Shown one piece after another: positions 16,450 through 23,868 of a stretch of DNA of 64,000 nt. Below the pieces are notes generated by a model. The model was not told the origin of the DNA. It made no database searches and was given only the letters and a program-made list of their open reading frames with translations. The position numbers and the translations under genes were made by a program. How positions within the stretch are numbered: the stretch's first letter is position 1; each line of letters opens with the position of its first letter. The DNA is taken from the NCBI RefSeq assembly GCF_013608025.1, contig NZ_VDLV01000064.1, positions 94,365-158,364 on the forward strand. Reading direction: 5' to 3'. This stretch comes from Pseudomonas brassicacearum subsp. neoaurantiaca (lineage in GTDB: Bacteria; Pseudomonadota; Gammaproteobacteria; Pseudomonadales; Pseudomonadaceae).

Positions 16450-18129
16450 TTACCGCTCATGCACGTATGTGCCCGGCGCAGCTTCGCCGGCCACATAAGT
16501 CTTGTTGCCCAGCACCGTCGGCGCTTTTTTCAGCTTGCCCGAGCGCTCGGCCTGCCACGCCTGCCAATGCAGCCACCAGGAGTCGGTGTGCTTGGTGGAG
16601 TTTTCCATCCAGTCCTCGGCCTTGGCTGGCATGTCCTCGCTGGTCATGTAGCGCGACTTGGGGTTGCCTGGCGGGTTGAGGATGCTCTGGATGTGGCCGC
16701 TGCTGGACAACACGAATTCGACCTTGCCACCAAACAGTTGCGCCGATTTGTAGCAGGACTTCCACGGCGTGATGTGGTCGTTGGTGCCGGCCAGGGAAAA
16801 GATATCGGCGGTGACCTGCTTGAGGTCGATCGGTGTGCCGCACACTTCCAGTGCGTTGGGGCGGATCAGCGGGTTGTTCTTGAACATCTCGATGAGGTCG
16901 CCATGAAACGCTGCCGGTAGCCGCGTGGTGTCGTTGTTCCAGAACAGGATGTCGAACACCGGCGGCTCGTTGCCTAGCAGGTAATTGTTGACCCAGTAAT
17001 TCCAGATCAAGTCATTGGGACGCATCCAGGCGAAGACCTTGGCCATGTCGCGGCCTTCCAGCACGCCGGCCTGGTAGGAATGGCGCTTGGCCGCTTCCAG
17101 GGTCTGCTCGTCGACGAACAGGGCCACGTCGGTGTCCAGGGTGGTGTCCAGCACACTCACCAGCAGGGTCAGGGCATTGACCTTTTTTTCGCCGAGGGCG
17201 GCGTAATGACCTAGCAACGCAGTGCAGGTGATGCCGCCCGAGCAGGCGCCCAGCATGTTCACGTCCTTACTGCCGGTGATGGCCGTGACCACGTCCACCG
17301 CTTCCTTGAGCGCGTCGATGTAGGTCGACAGGCCCCATTCGCGTTGCGCCTTGGTGGGGTTGCGCCAACTGACGATGAACGTCTGCACATTGCTGCGCAG
17401 GCAGAAGCGCGCCAGGCTCTTGTCCGGGCTCAGGTCGAATACGTAGAACTTGTTGATCTGCGGCGGGACCACCAGCAGCGGTCGCTCATGCACCTGTTCG
17501 GTGATGGGGCGGTACTGGATCAGTTCCAGCACATCGTTGCGAAAGACCACGGCGCCTTCCGTCACGCCCAGGCTCTTGCCGACTTCGAACGCGCCCATGT
17601 CCACCTGGCTCGGCATCCCGCCGTTGTGTACCAAGTCTTTTGCCAGGTGGGATAAACCGTCAAGCAAGCTCTTGCCGCCGGTTTCGAAGAAGCGCTTGAC
17701 CGCCGCCGGGTTGGCCGCCGAGTTGGTCGGCGCCATGGCCTCGGTCATCAGGTTGATCACGAAGTGTCCGCGACTGATGTCCTGGGGCGAAAGGCTACTG
17801 TCGTCGATCCAGTCGTGAAGCTCCTTGCGCCACGCCAGGTAGGTTTGCAGGTAACGTTTGTAGAGCGGGTTCTGGCTCCAGGCCGGATCGGCGAAGCGAC
17901 GATCATCGCTGGAAGGCTGCAACTCGGATTTGCCGAACAGGACTTTCCTCAGTTCAGCGCCAAAGTGGGCAACGTGCTTGACGCTGTGCAGGGGTTGTTT
18001 GATGGTCTGGGTCAGCACCATCCGGGCAGAGGCCAGCAGGTCTTTCCTGCGCAAGCCGACGACGGGATTCAAGCCCAGGGTGTTTTCCGAAGCTTGGTAC
18101 TTCAACTCATCGTTGTTCTTGTTGCTCAT
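16450..18129 (-). CDS. phaC1: Class II poly(3-hydroxyalkanoate) synthase PhaC1
   Basis: First gene of the PHA operon, 559 residues. The active site reads GACSGG with Cys296, Asp451 (TNDHITPW) and His479 (SSSGHIQSI), matching the residues established for Pseudomonas PhaC1. The ATG at 18129 has GGAG eight bases upstream. The 276-base upstream gap contains a sigma-54-like promoter sequence, annotated separately. Confidence 0.98.
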   Translation of the reverse strand: MSNKNNDELKYQASENTLGLNPVVGLRRKDLLASARMVLTQTIKQPLHSVKHVAHFGAELRKVLFGKSELQPSSDDRRFADPAWSQNPLYKRYLQTYLAWRKELHDWIDDSSLSPQDISRGHFVINLMTEAMAPTNSAANPAAVKRFFETGGKSLLDGLSHLAKDLVHNGGMPSQVDMGAFEVGKSLGVTEGAVVFRNDVLELIQYRPITEQVHERPLLVVPPQINKFYVFDLSPDKSLARFCLRSNVQTFIVSWRNPTKAQREWGLSTYIDALKEAVDVVTAITGSKDVNMLGACSGGITCTALLGHYAALGEKKVNALTLLVSVLDTTLDTDVALFVDEQTLEAAKRHSYQAGVLEGRDMAKVFAWMRPNDLIWNYWVNNYLLGNEPPVFDILFWNNDTTRLPAAFHGDLIEMFKNNPLIRPNALEVCGTPIDLKQVTADIFSLAGTNDHITPWKSCYKSAQLFGGKVEFVLSSSGHIQSILNPPGNPKSRYMTSEDMPAKAEDWMENSTKHTDSWWLHWQAWQAERSGKLKKAPTVLGNKTYVAGEAAPGTYVHER

Positions 18130-18253
18130 CTACGACGCTCCATTGTCCTTCAGACGAGTACCGGGACCGTGCCGTGAAGCCGCAAGGCAATACCAGGTAC
18201 GCTGCTCGGGTGACCATAAATTCCGCATCGAGGGCAATGAGGAAACGTGTGCC

Positions 18254-18288
18254 AGGAACTCGCCGGTTCCTTTGCAGGGAACTTGCCA
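18254..18288 (-). promoter_or_regulatory. Candidate sigma-54 promoter and inverted repeat upstream of phaC1
   Basis: On the minus strand, 18288 to 18273 reads TGGCAAGTTCCCTGCA, which matches the -24/-12 pattern TGGCACG-N4-TTGCA except at two positions, with correct GG-to-GC spacing. Just downstream, 18254-18271 is an inverted repeat with arms AGGAAC and GTTCCT, placed about at the predicted start site and so a possible operator. A sigma-54-like sequence before phaC1 has been noted in P. aeruginosa. Activity here is untested. Confidence 0.5.
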
Positions 18289-18405
18289 GCTCCATTGGTT
18301 ACCCGAGTTTAATTTTTTTCGCAAGCAGGCCAGTCATTGACGTTGCTGCGCGGGCATTCAAGCAGATGAGTCTAGAAAACTCGCCCTAAAGCGCCAGCCC
18401 TTGAG

Positions 18406-18783
18406 TTAGAGCATCAGCTTGACGACGGATTCGTTCGGGTCACGGGTTTTTCCGGCGGCCTTGAGCTCGGCGAGATAATCGTTCCACAGGTCTTCCTGGC
18501 GTACCGCCAACTGGTACAGGTAGTCCCAGGTGAACAATCCGCTGTCATGGCCGTCGTCGAAGGTCAATTTCAGTGCGTACTGGCCGGCCGGTTCAACCTT
18601 GGTCAGGCCGACGCCGAGCTTGCCGTATTGCAAGATGGGTTTGCCGTGGCCCTGGACCTCGGCGGAAGGCGAGTGCACCCGCAGAAATTCGGCGGGCAGG
18701 TGGTACTCCTCGTCTGGCGCATATTTGAGCGTCAGAGTCTTGGAGGCTTTGTGCAGGTTGATGGCGGTGGGGAATTTGGTCAT
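18406..18783 (-). CDS. DUF971 domain protein
   Basis: Protein of 125 residues of the DUF971 (gamma-butyrobetaine hydroxylase N-terminal-like) family. Visible family features are LTLKYAPDEEYHLPAEFLRVHSP split across the first 40 residues, and later the DGHDSGLFTWDYLY segment. Standalone members are small and may bind a metal, but the function is unknown. It lies between phaC1 and hslU as in other pseudomonads, so it may be downstream of the hslVU genes. Confidence 0.85.
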   Translation of the reverse strand: MTKFPTAINLHKASKTLTLKYAPDEEYHLPAEFLRVHSPSAEVQGHGKPILQYGKLGVGLTKVEPAGQYALKLTFDDGHDSGLFTWDYLYQLAVRQEDLWNDYLAELKAAGKTRDPNESVVKLML

Positions 18784-18817
18784 GGGGTCGTTCTCTTGAA
18801 GCCTTGTGTGAACGCTA

Positions 18818-18970
18818 TGTGGCGAGGGAGCTTGCTCCCGCTGGACGGTGTAGGAGCTGGCGAAGCCTGCGATCTTTTCACTCCAGACTCAATCGGTAGT
18901 GGAAAGATCGCAGCCTCGTTGCACTCGACAGCTCCTACGGGGCCCAGCGGGAGCAAGCTCCCTCGCCACA
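18818..18970. repeat. Nested REP element: type B pair enclosing a type C pair
   Basis: The outer arms are type B (TGTGGCGAGGGAGCTTGCTC and its complement). Inside, 18849-18878 and 18903-18938 form another inverted pair of a third type (GTAGGAGCTGGCGAAGCCTG... and ...CAGCTCCTAC). This is two REP elements one inside the other, between hslU and the DUF971 gene. Confidence 0.85.
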
Positions 18971-18995
18971 AGAGCTCGCTCACACTGGGTGTGGC

Positions 18996-20333
18996 TTACA
19001 GGATATACCGCGACAGGTCTTCGTTCTCCGCCAGTTCGCCCAGGTGGCTGTTGACGTACTCGGCGTCGATGCGGATCGGCGCCTCGTTGTGGGCGCTGGC
19101 CAGGTCGCCGGCGCTGAACGAGACTTCCTCCAGCAGGCGCTCGAGCAGCGTGTGCAGGCGGCGGGCACCGATGTTCTCGGTCTTCTCGTTGACCTGCCAG
19201 GCAATCTGCGCCAGGCGCTTGATGCCTTCAGGCGTGAACTCGATGTTCAGGCCTTCGGTCTTAAGCAGCGCGCAGTATTGCTCGGTCAGCGACGCATGGG
19301 GCTCGCTCAGGATGCGTTCGAAATCTTCCGGCGACAATGCCTTGAGCTCGACACGGATCGGCAGACGACCTTGCAGTTCCGGCACCAGGTCGCTCGGCTT
19401 GCTCAGGTGGAACGCGCCAGAAGCGATGAACAGGATATGGTCGGTCTTGACCATGCCCAGCTTGGTGTTGACGGTGCAGCCTTCGATCAGCGGCAGCAGG
19501 TCGCGTTGCACACCTTCGCGGGACACATCGGCGCCGCCGACATTGCCGCGCTTGGCAACCTTGTCGATCTCGTCGATGAACACGATGCCATGCTGCTCGA
19601 CCGCTTCCAGGGCCTTGGCCTTCAACTCTTCTTCGTTGACCAGGCGGCTCGCTTCTTCATCGCGCACCAGCTTGAGCGCTTCCTTGACCTTGAGCTTGCG
19701 GTTTTTCTTCTTGCCCTTGCCCATGTTCGCAAACAGGCTCTGCAACTGGTTGGTCATTTCTTCCATGCCCGGCGGCGCGGAAATGTCGACGCCAGCCATC
19801 TCGGCCACTTCGATCTCGATCTCCTTGTCGTCCAACTGGCCTTCGCGCAGGCGCTTGCGGAACAGTTGGCGGGTGTTGGAATCCTGGGTCGCGGCGGAGT
19901 CGGCGTTGAAGCCCATGCGCGCGGGCGGCAACAGGGCATCGAGGATGCGTTCCTCGGCGGCGTCTTCGGCGCGGTGACGAACCTTGGTGATTTCCTGTTC
20001 GCGCAGCAGCTTGATGGCGGCATCGGCCAAGTCACGAATGATCGACTCGACGTCGCGGCCCACGTAGCCCACTTCAGTGAACTTGGTGGCCTCGACCTTG
20101 ATGAACGGTGCGTTGGCGAGCTTGGCCAGGCGACGGGCGATCTCGGTCTTGCCGACGCCGGTCGGGCCGATCATCAAAATGTTCTTGGGCGTTACTTCGA
20201 CGCGCAGTTCTTCCGGCAATTGCATCCGGCGCCAGCGGTTACGCAGGGCGATGGCGACGGCGCGCTTGGCATCGTCCTGGCCGATGATATGGCGATTGAG
20301 TTCGTGGACGATTTCGCGGGGAGTCATGGACAT
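18996..20333 (-). CDS. hslU: ATP-dependent protease ATPase subunit HslU
   Basis: AAA+ unfoldase that feeds substrates to HslV, 445 residues. Walker A is GPTGVGKT at 56-63 and Walker B is GIVFIDEIDK near 250. The I-domain lies between them with charged low-complexity stretches. The C-terminus ends SRYIL, the tail that docks into HslV. Two near starts exist (20333 or 20327). hslV ends 43 bases upstream. Confidence 0.98.
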   Translation of the reverse strand: MSMTPREIVHELNRHIIGQDDAKRAVAIALRNRWRRMQLPEELRVEVTPKNILMIGPTGVGKTEIARRLAKLANAPFIKVEATKFTEVGYVGRDVESIIRDLADAAIKLLREQEITKVRHRAEDAAEERILDALLPPARMGFNADSAATQDSNTRQLFRKRLREGQLDDKEIEIEVAEMAGVDISAPPGMEEMTNQLQSLFANMGKGKKKNRKLKVKEALKLVRDEEASRLVNEEELKAKALEAVEQHGIVFIDEIDKVAKRGNVGGADVSREGVQRDLLPLIEGCTVNTKLGMVKTDHILFIASGAFHLSKPSDLVPELQGRLPIRVELKALSPEDFERILSEPHASLTEQYCALLKTEGLNIEFTPEGIKRLAQIAWQVNEKTENIGARRLHTLLERLLEEVSFSAGDLASAHNEAPIRIDAEYVNSHLGELAENEDLSRYIL

Positions 20334-20376
20334 AATATTTGGCGGTCCTCAAGCGGGAGTCTGGGCCTGGACGGGC

Positions 20377-20907
20377 TTACTCCGCGAGGTCCTGCTCCTC
20401 AATGGTCTGGGTGTGGTTGGTGAAGACGCAGATGTCGCCGGCAATGCCCAGGGCTGTCTCGACGATTTCGCGGGCCGACAGATCGGTTTTCTTCAGCAGT
20501 GCGCTGGCGGCGGCCTGGGCGTAGGCGCCACCGGAACCCATGGCGATCAGGCCGTCTTCGGGCTCAACGACGTCACCGTTGCCGGTGATGATCAGCGAGG
20601 CGTCCTTGTTGGCGACCGCAAGCATGGCTTCGAGGCGGCTCAGGGAACGGTCGGTGCGCCATTCCTTGGCCAGCTCGACGGCCGCACGGACCAGATGGCC
20701 CTGGTGCTTTTCAAGTTGGCCTTCGAAACGCTCGAACAGGGTGAAGGCATCAGCTGTGGCCCCGGCGAACCCGGCGATGACTTGGCCGTGGTACAGGCGG
20801 CGGACTTTCTTCGCGTTGCCTTTCATCACGGTGTTGCCCAGTGAAACCTGGCCGTCGCCGCCCATGACGACTTTGCCGTGACGGCGGACTGAAACGATGG
20901 TGGTCAA
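20377..20907 (-). CDS. hslV: ATP-dependent protease peptidase subunit HslV (TTG start)
   Basis: Threonine peptidase of the HslVU heat-shock protease, 176 residues. Maturation requires an exposed N-terminal Thr, and the family begins M-TTIVSVRR. The only codon placing Thr at position 2 is TTG at 20907, which has a GGAGA site eight bases upstream. An in-frame ATG further upstream would give an unprocessable 16-residue extension. The downstream sequence (GDGQVSLGNTVMKGNAKKVR) is canonical. Confidence 0.95.
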   Translation of the reverse strand: MTTIVSVRRHGKVVMGGDGQVSLGNTVMKGNAKKVRRLYHGQVIAGFAGATADAFTLFERFEGQLEKHQGHLVRAAVELAKEWRTDRSLSRLEAMLAVANKDASLIITGNGDVVEPEDGLIAMGSGGAYAQAAASALLKKTDLSAREIVETALGIAGDICVFTNHTQTIEEQDLAE

Positions 20908-21034
20908 GGGAAGAGTCTCCACGCAGCGGGGCGAAAATGCCCGGATGGAACTCATATGGGGGTGGCGCGGGGTTTTTCAACTGTGGGGTGGGGGAGGGGA
21001 CGAGCGGCATTCGCCATTCCTGGCGCAGCGCTTT

Positions 21035-21127
21035 TGTGGCGAGGGAGCTTGCTCCCGCTGGAGCGCGTAGCGCTCCAAGCTTTTTGGGGCTGCTACGCAG
21101 CCCAGCGGGAGCAAGCTCCCTCGCCAC
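21035..21127. repeat. REP pair, type B, between the SPOR gene and hslV
   Basis: Inverted type B arms. The centre contains two smaller palindromes (TGGAGCGCGTAGCGCTCCA and GGGCTGCTACGCAGCCC), so the whole element can fold as a branched hairpin. Confidence 0.88.
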
Positions 21128-21162
21128 GAAAAGCCCCACTGCCACAAATGCTTTCGTCAGAA

Positions 21163-21867
21163 TCAGCGGCTCTGGCGTTGTTGTAACAACAGGTTGCTGA
21201 AGCCGCTCCCTGCCAATAATTTCTGGGCCTTGGTCAGCTCTTCCCGATTGCTGAACGGTCCGACCAGTACCCGATACCAGGTCTCGTCTTTCACCGTCCC
21301 GGACTCCACCGACACCGATTGGCCCAGCAAAATTATCTGCGCCCGGACCTTGTCGGCATCGGCTTCCTTGCGGAACGAGCCGGCCTGCAGGAAGAACTTC
21401 GTCACCGGCGCTGCTTTCTGCACCGGTGGCGCCGGTGGCGGCGTGATGCCGGCCAGGGCCGCCTGGGCGCGGGCGGTGTCGATCTTCGCCGCTTCGGCTG
21501 GGGTCACCGGCGTGGTCGGCACCTGCGGCACTTGCGGTGTCGGCAGGGTTTTCTCCGGCACCGCATCGGGCGGCACGATGACTTCCGATTCCGGCAGCAA
21601 GGTATAGAAGTCGTACTTCGGCTTCACCGGTTGCGTCGGGCTCGGCGGGGTCTTGTTGGCCTCGGCGATCCGCGTGGCTTTCTGCTGCTCTTGCCGCACG
21701 CGCTTGACGTCATCGCCCTGGCCCGGCTCCAGCTTCATCAAGAAGACAATGAAAGCGCCGACGGTCAGGCCGATGGCCATCCACAACCAGCCCGGGATCG
21801 GCTTTTTCGCCGGGGGCTGGTAACGACTGGCGCCGCGTTTGGGTGCAGGTTTTTTCTTGGCGGCCAA
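21163..21867 (-). CDS. SPOR-domain membrane protein (FtsN-like)
   Basis: Bitopic inner-membrane protein of 234 residues that likely binds denuded septal peptidoglycan. It has a basic cytoplasmic N-terminus (AAKKKPAPKRGASRYQ), a membrane helix at about 25-43 (GWLWMAIGLTVGAFIVF), a Pro-rich periplasmic linker, and a C-terminal SPOR domain (about 155-230; KFFLQAGSFRKEADADKVRA). The apparent start is TTG at 21867, one base after the argS stop, with GGAG inside the argS end, suggesting coupling. It may be this genus's FtsN; essentiality is not deducible. Confidence 0.88.
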   Translation of the reverse strand: MAAKKKPAPKRGASRYQPPAKKPIPGWLWMAIGLTVGAFIVFLMKLEPGQGDDVKRVRQEQQKATRIAEANKTPPSPTQPVKPKYDFYTLLPESEVIVPPDAVPEKTLPTPQVPQVPTTPVTPAEAAKIDTARAQAALAGITPPPAPPVQKAAPVTKFFLQAGSFRKEADADKVRAQIILLGQSVSVESGTVKDETWYRVLVGPFSNREELTKAQKLLAGSGFSNLLLQQRQSR

Positions 21868-21868
21868 C

Positions 21869-23605
21869 TTACATGCGCTCCAGCGTTTCCAGGCCCAGCA
21901 GTTCCAGGCCTTGCTTGAGCGTACGCCCGGTCAGCGCGGCGAGGCGCAGACGGCTCTGCATCTGTGCCGGTGTCTCGGCGCTGAGGATCGGGCAGTTCTC
22001 GTAGAAGCTGGAGAACAGGCCGGCTACGTCGTACAGGTACGCGCACAAGGTATGCGGCGTGCCCTTTTCGGCGACGTTGTTCAGTACTTCACCGAACTGA
22101 GCCAGCCTGGCCGCCAATTCCTGCTCGTGGGCGGCCTCGAGGGCGATCTGGCCTTGCACTTCGTCGAAATTCTTGCCGAGCTTGCGGAACACCCCCGCCA
22201 CGCGGGTGTAGGCGTACAACAGGTACGGCGCGGTGTTGCCTTCGAAGTTGAGCATCAGGTCGAAGTTGAAGCTGTAGTCGCTGGTGCGGTGTTTCGACAA
22301 GTCGGCGTACTTCACCGCGTCGATGCCGACGACCTTGGCAATGTTGCGCAGTTCGTCTTCGGCCAGGTCCGGGTTCTTGCTCTTGACCAGGGTGTACGCG
22401 CGGTCCTGGGCTTCGGTCAGCAGGTCGATCAGCTTTACCGTGCCGCCGTCGCGGGTCTTGAACGGACGGCCGTCGGCGCCGTTCATGGTGCCGAAGCCCA
22501 TGTGCTCCATTTCCATCGGGTGGGTCACGAAGCCGGCCAGGCGGGCTACTTCGAACACTTGCTGGAAGTGCAGGGCCTGGCGCTGGTCGACGAAATACAG
22601 CACGCGATCGGCCTTGAGCACGCGGTTGCGGTAGCGTACGGCCGCCAAGTCGGTGGTGGCATAGAGGTAGCCCCCATCGGCCTTGACGATGATCACCGGC
22701 AGCGGTTCGCCATCGGCGGTCTTGAACTGGTCGAGGAACACGCACTGGGCGCCGTTGCTTTCCACCAGCATGCCCTTGGCCCGAAGATCGTTGACCACAT
22801 TGACCAGGTCATCGTTGTAGGCGCTTTCGCCCATCACGTCGGCCATGGTCAGCTTGACGTTCAGCAGCTCGTAGATTTTCTGGCAGTGGGACAGGGAGAT
22901 GTCCTTGAACTTGGTCCACAGCGCCAGGCACTCGGCGTCGCCGGCCTGCAGCTTGACCACCAGGCCACGGGCGCGGTCGGCGAACTCGGGCGACTCGTCG
23001 AAGCGTTGCTTGGCGGCGCGGTAGAAGTTTTCCAGGTCCGAGAGCTCGTCGCTGGTGATCGGGTTTTCCTGCAGGTAGGCCATCAGCATGCCGAACTGCG
23101 TGCCCCAGTCGCCGACGTGGTTCTGGCGGATCACCGTGTCACCGAGAAACTCCAGCACGCGGGCCACACCGTCGCCAATGATGGTCGAGCGCAGGTGGCC
23201 GACGTGCATTTCCTTGGCGAGGTTGGGGGCCGAGAGGTCAACCACGGTGCGCTGCAGCGGGCCGGACTTACGCACGCCGAGACGTGCGTCGGCCAGGGCT
23301 GCGTCGAGGCGCGAGGCCAGGGCCTGGGTGTTCTGGAAGAAGTTGATGAAGCCTGGACCGGCGATATCGGCCTTGGTGACGTTTTCGTCGGCCGGCAGCG
23401 CGGCGATGATTTTTTCCGCCAGGTCACGAGGCTTCATGCCGGCCGGCTTGGCGAGCATCATCGCGATGTTGCTGGCGAAGTCGCCGTGGGTCTTGTCGCG
23501 GGTGTTCTCGACCTGAATCGCCGGCGACAGGCCTTCTGGCAGCACACCTTCAGCGACGAGTTGGGTGATGGCTTGCTGGATGAGCTGGCGAATGGTGTCT
23601 TTCAT
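21869..23605 (-). CDS. argS: Arginyl-tRNA synthetase
   Basis: Class I aminoacyl-tRNA synthetase charging tRNA-Arg, 578 residues. It has the N-terminal Arg-S additional domain, then the HIGH-like motif HVGH in NLAKEMHVGHLRSTIIGD (about 120-137). A DALR anticodon-binding domain forms the C-terminus, ending LLGLETLERM. The ATG at 23605 (MKDTIRQLIQ) gives the usual length. It forms a two-gene unit with the SPOR gene. Confidence 0.98.
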   Translation of the reverse strand: MKDTIRQLIQQAITQLVAEGVLPEGLSPAIQVENTRDKTHGDFASNIAMMLAKPAGMKPRDLAEKIIAALPADENVTKADIAGPGFINFFQNTQALASRLDAALADARLGVRKSGPLQRTVVDLSAPNLAKEMHVGHLRSTIIGDGVARVLEFLGDTVIRQNHVGDWGTQFGMLMAYLQENPITSDELSDLENFYRAAKQRFDESPEFADRARGLVVKLQAGDAECLALWTKFKDISLSHCQKIYELLNVKLTMADVMGESAYNDDLVNVVNDLRAKGMLVESNGAQCVFLDQFKTADGEPLPVIIVKADGGYLYATTDLAAVRYRNRVLKADRVLYFVDQRQALHFQQVFEVARLAGFVTHPMEMEHMGFGTMNGADGRPFKTRDGGTVKLIDLLTEAQDRAYTLVKSKNPDLAEDELRNIAKVVGIDAVKYADLSKHRTSDYSFNFDLMLNFEGNTAPYLLYAYTRVAGVFRKLGKNFDEVQGQIALEAAHEQELAARLAQFGEVLNNVAEKGTPHTLCAYLYDVAGLFSSFYENCPILSAETPAQMQSRLRLAALTGRTLKQGLELLGLETLERM

Positions 23606-23757
23606 GGTCTTCTCTTTCAACCGCAGGCGCGGCGGCGCTTCGATGCGCTGGTGGAAAAACTGGGCATTATCCGTGGCGCGGGCGAGCTTGCCAACTGTAG
23701 CGGGTTGGTTGGGGATGTGTGGTGATTATTCTGGGTGGCCCGGATGTACGCGATCCC

Positions 23758-23849
23758 CTGTGGGAGCGAGCTTGCTCGCGATAGCGGTCTGGCATTCAAT
23801 ATTCATGCAAGCTGACCCGCCACCATCGCGAGCAAGCTCGCTCCCACAA
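23758..23849. repeat. REPIN, type A, between priA and argS
   Basis: A complete inverted REP pair in the 263-base gap between the priA 3' end and the argS start, on the promoter side of argS. Confidence 0.9.
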
Positions 23850-23868
23850 GGGCTAGATTAGCGATCCA

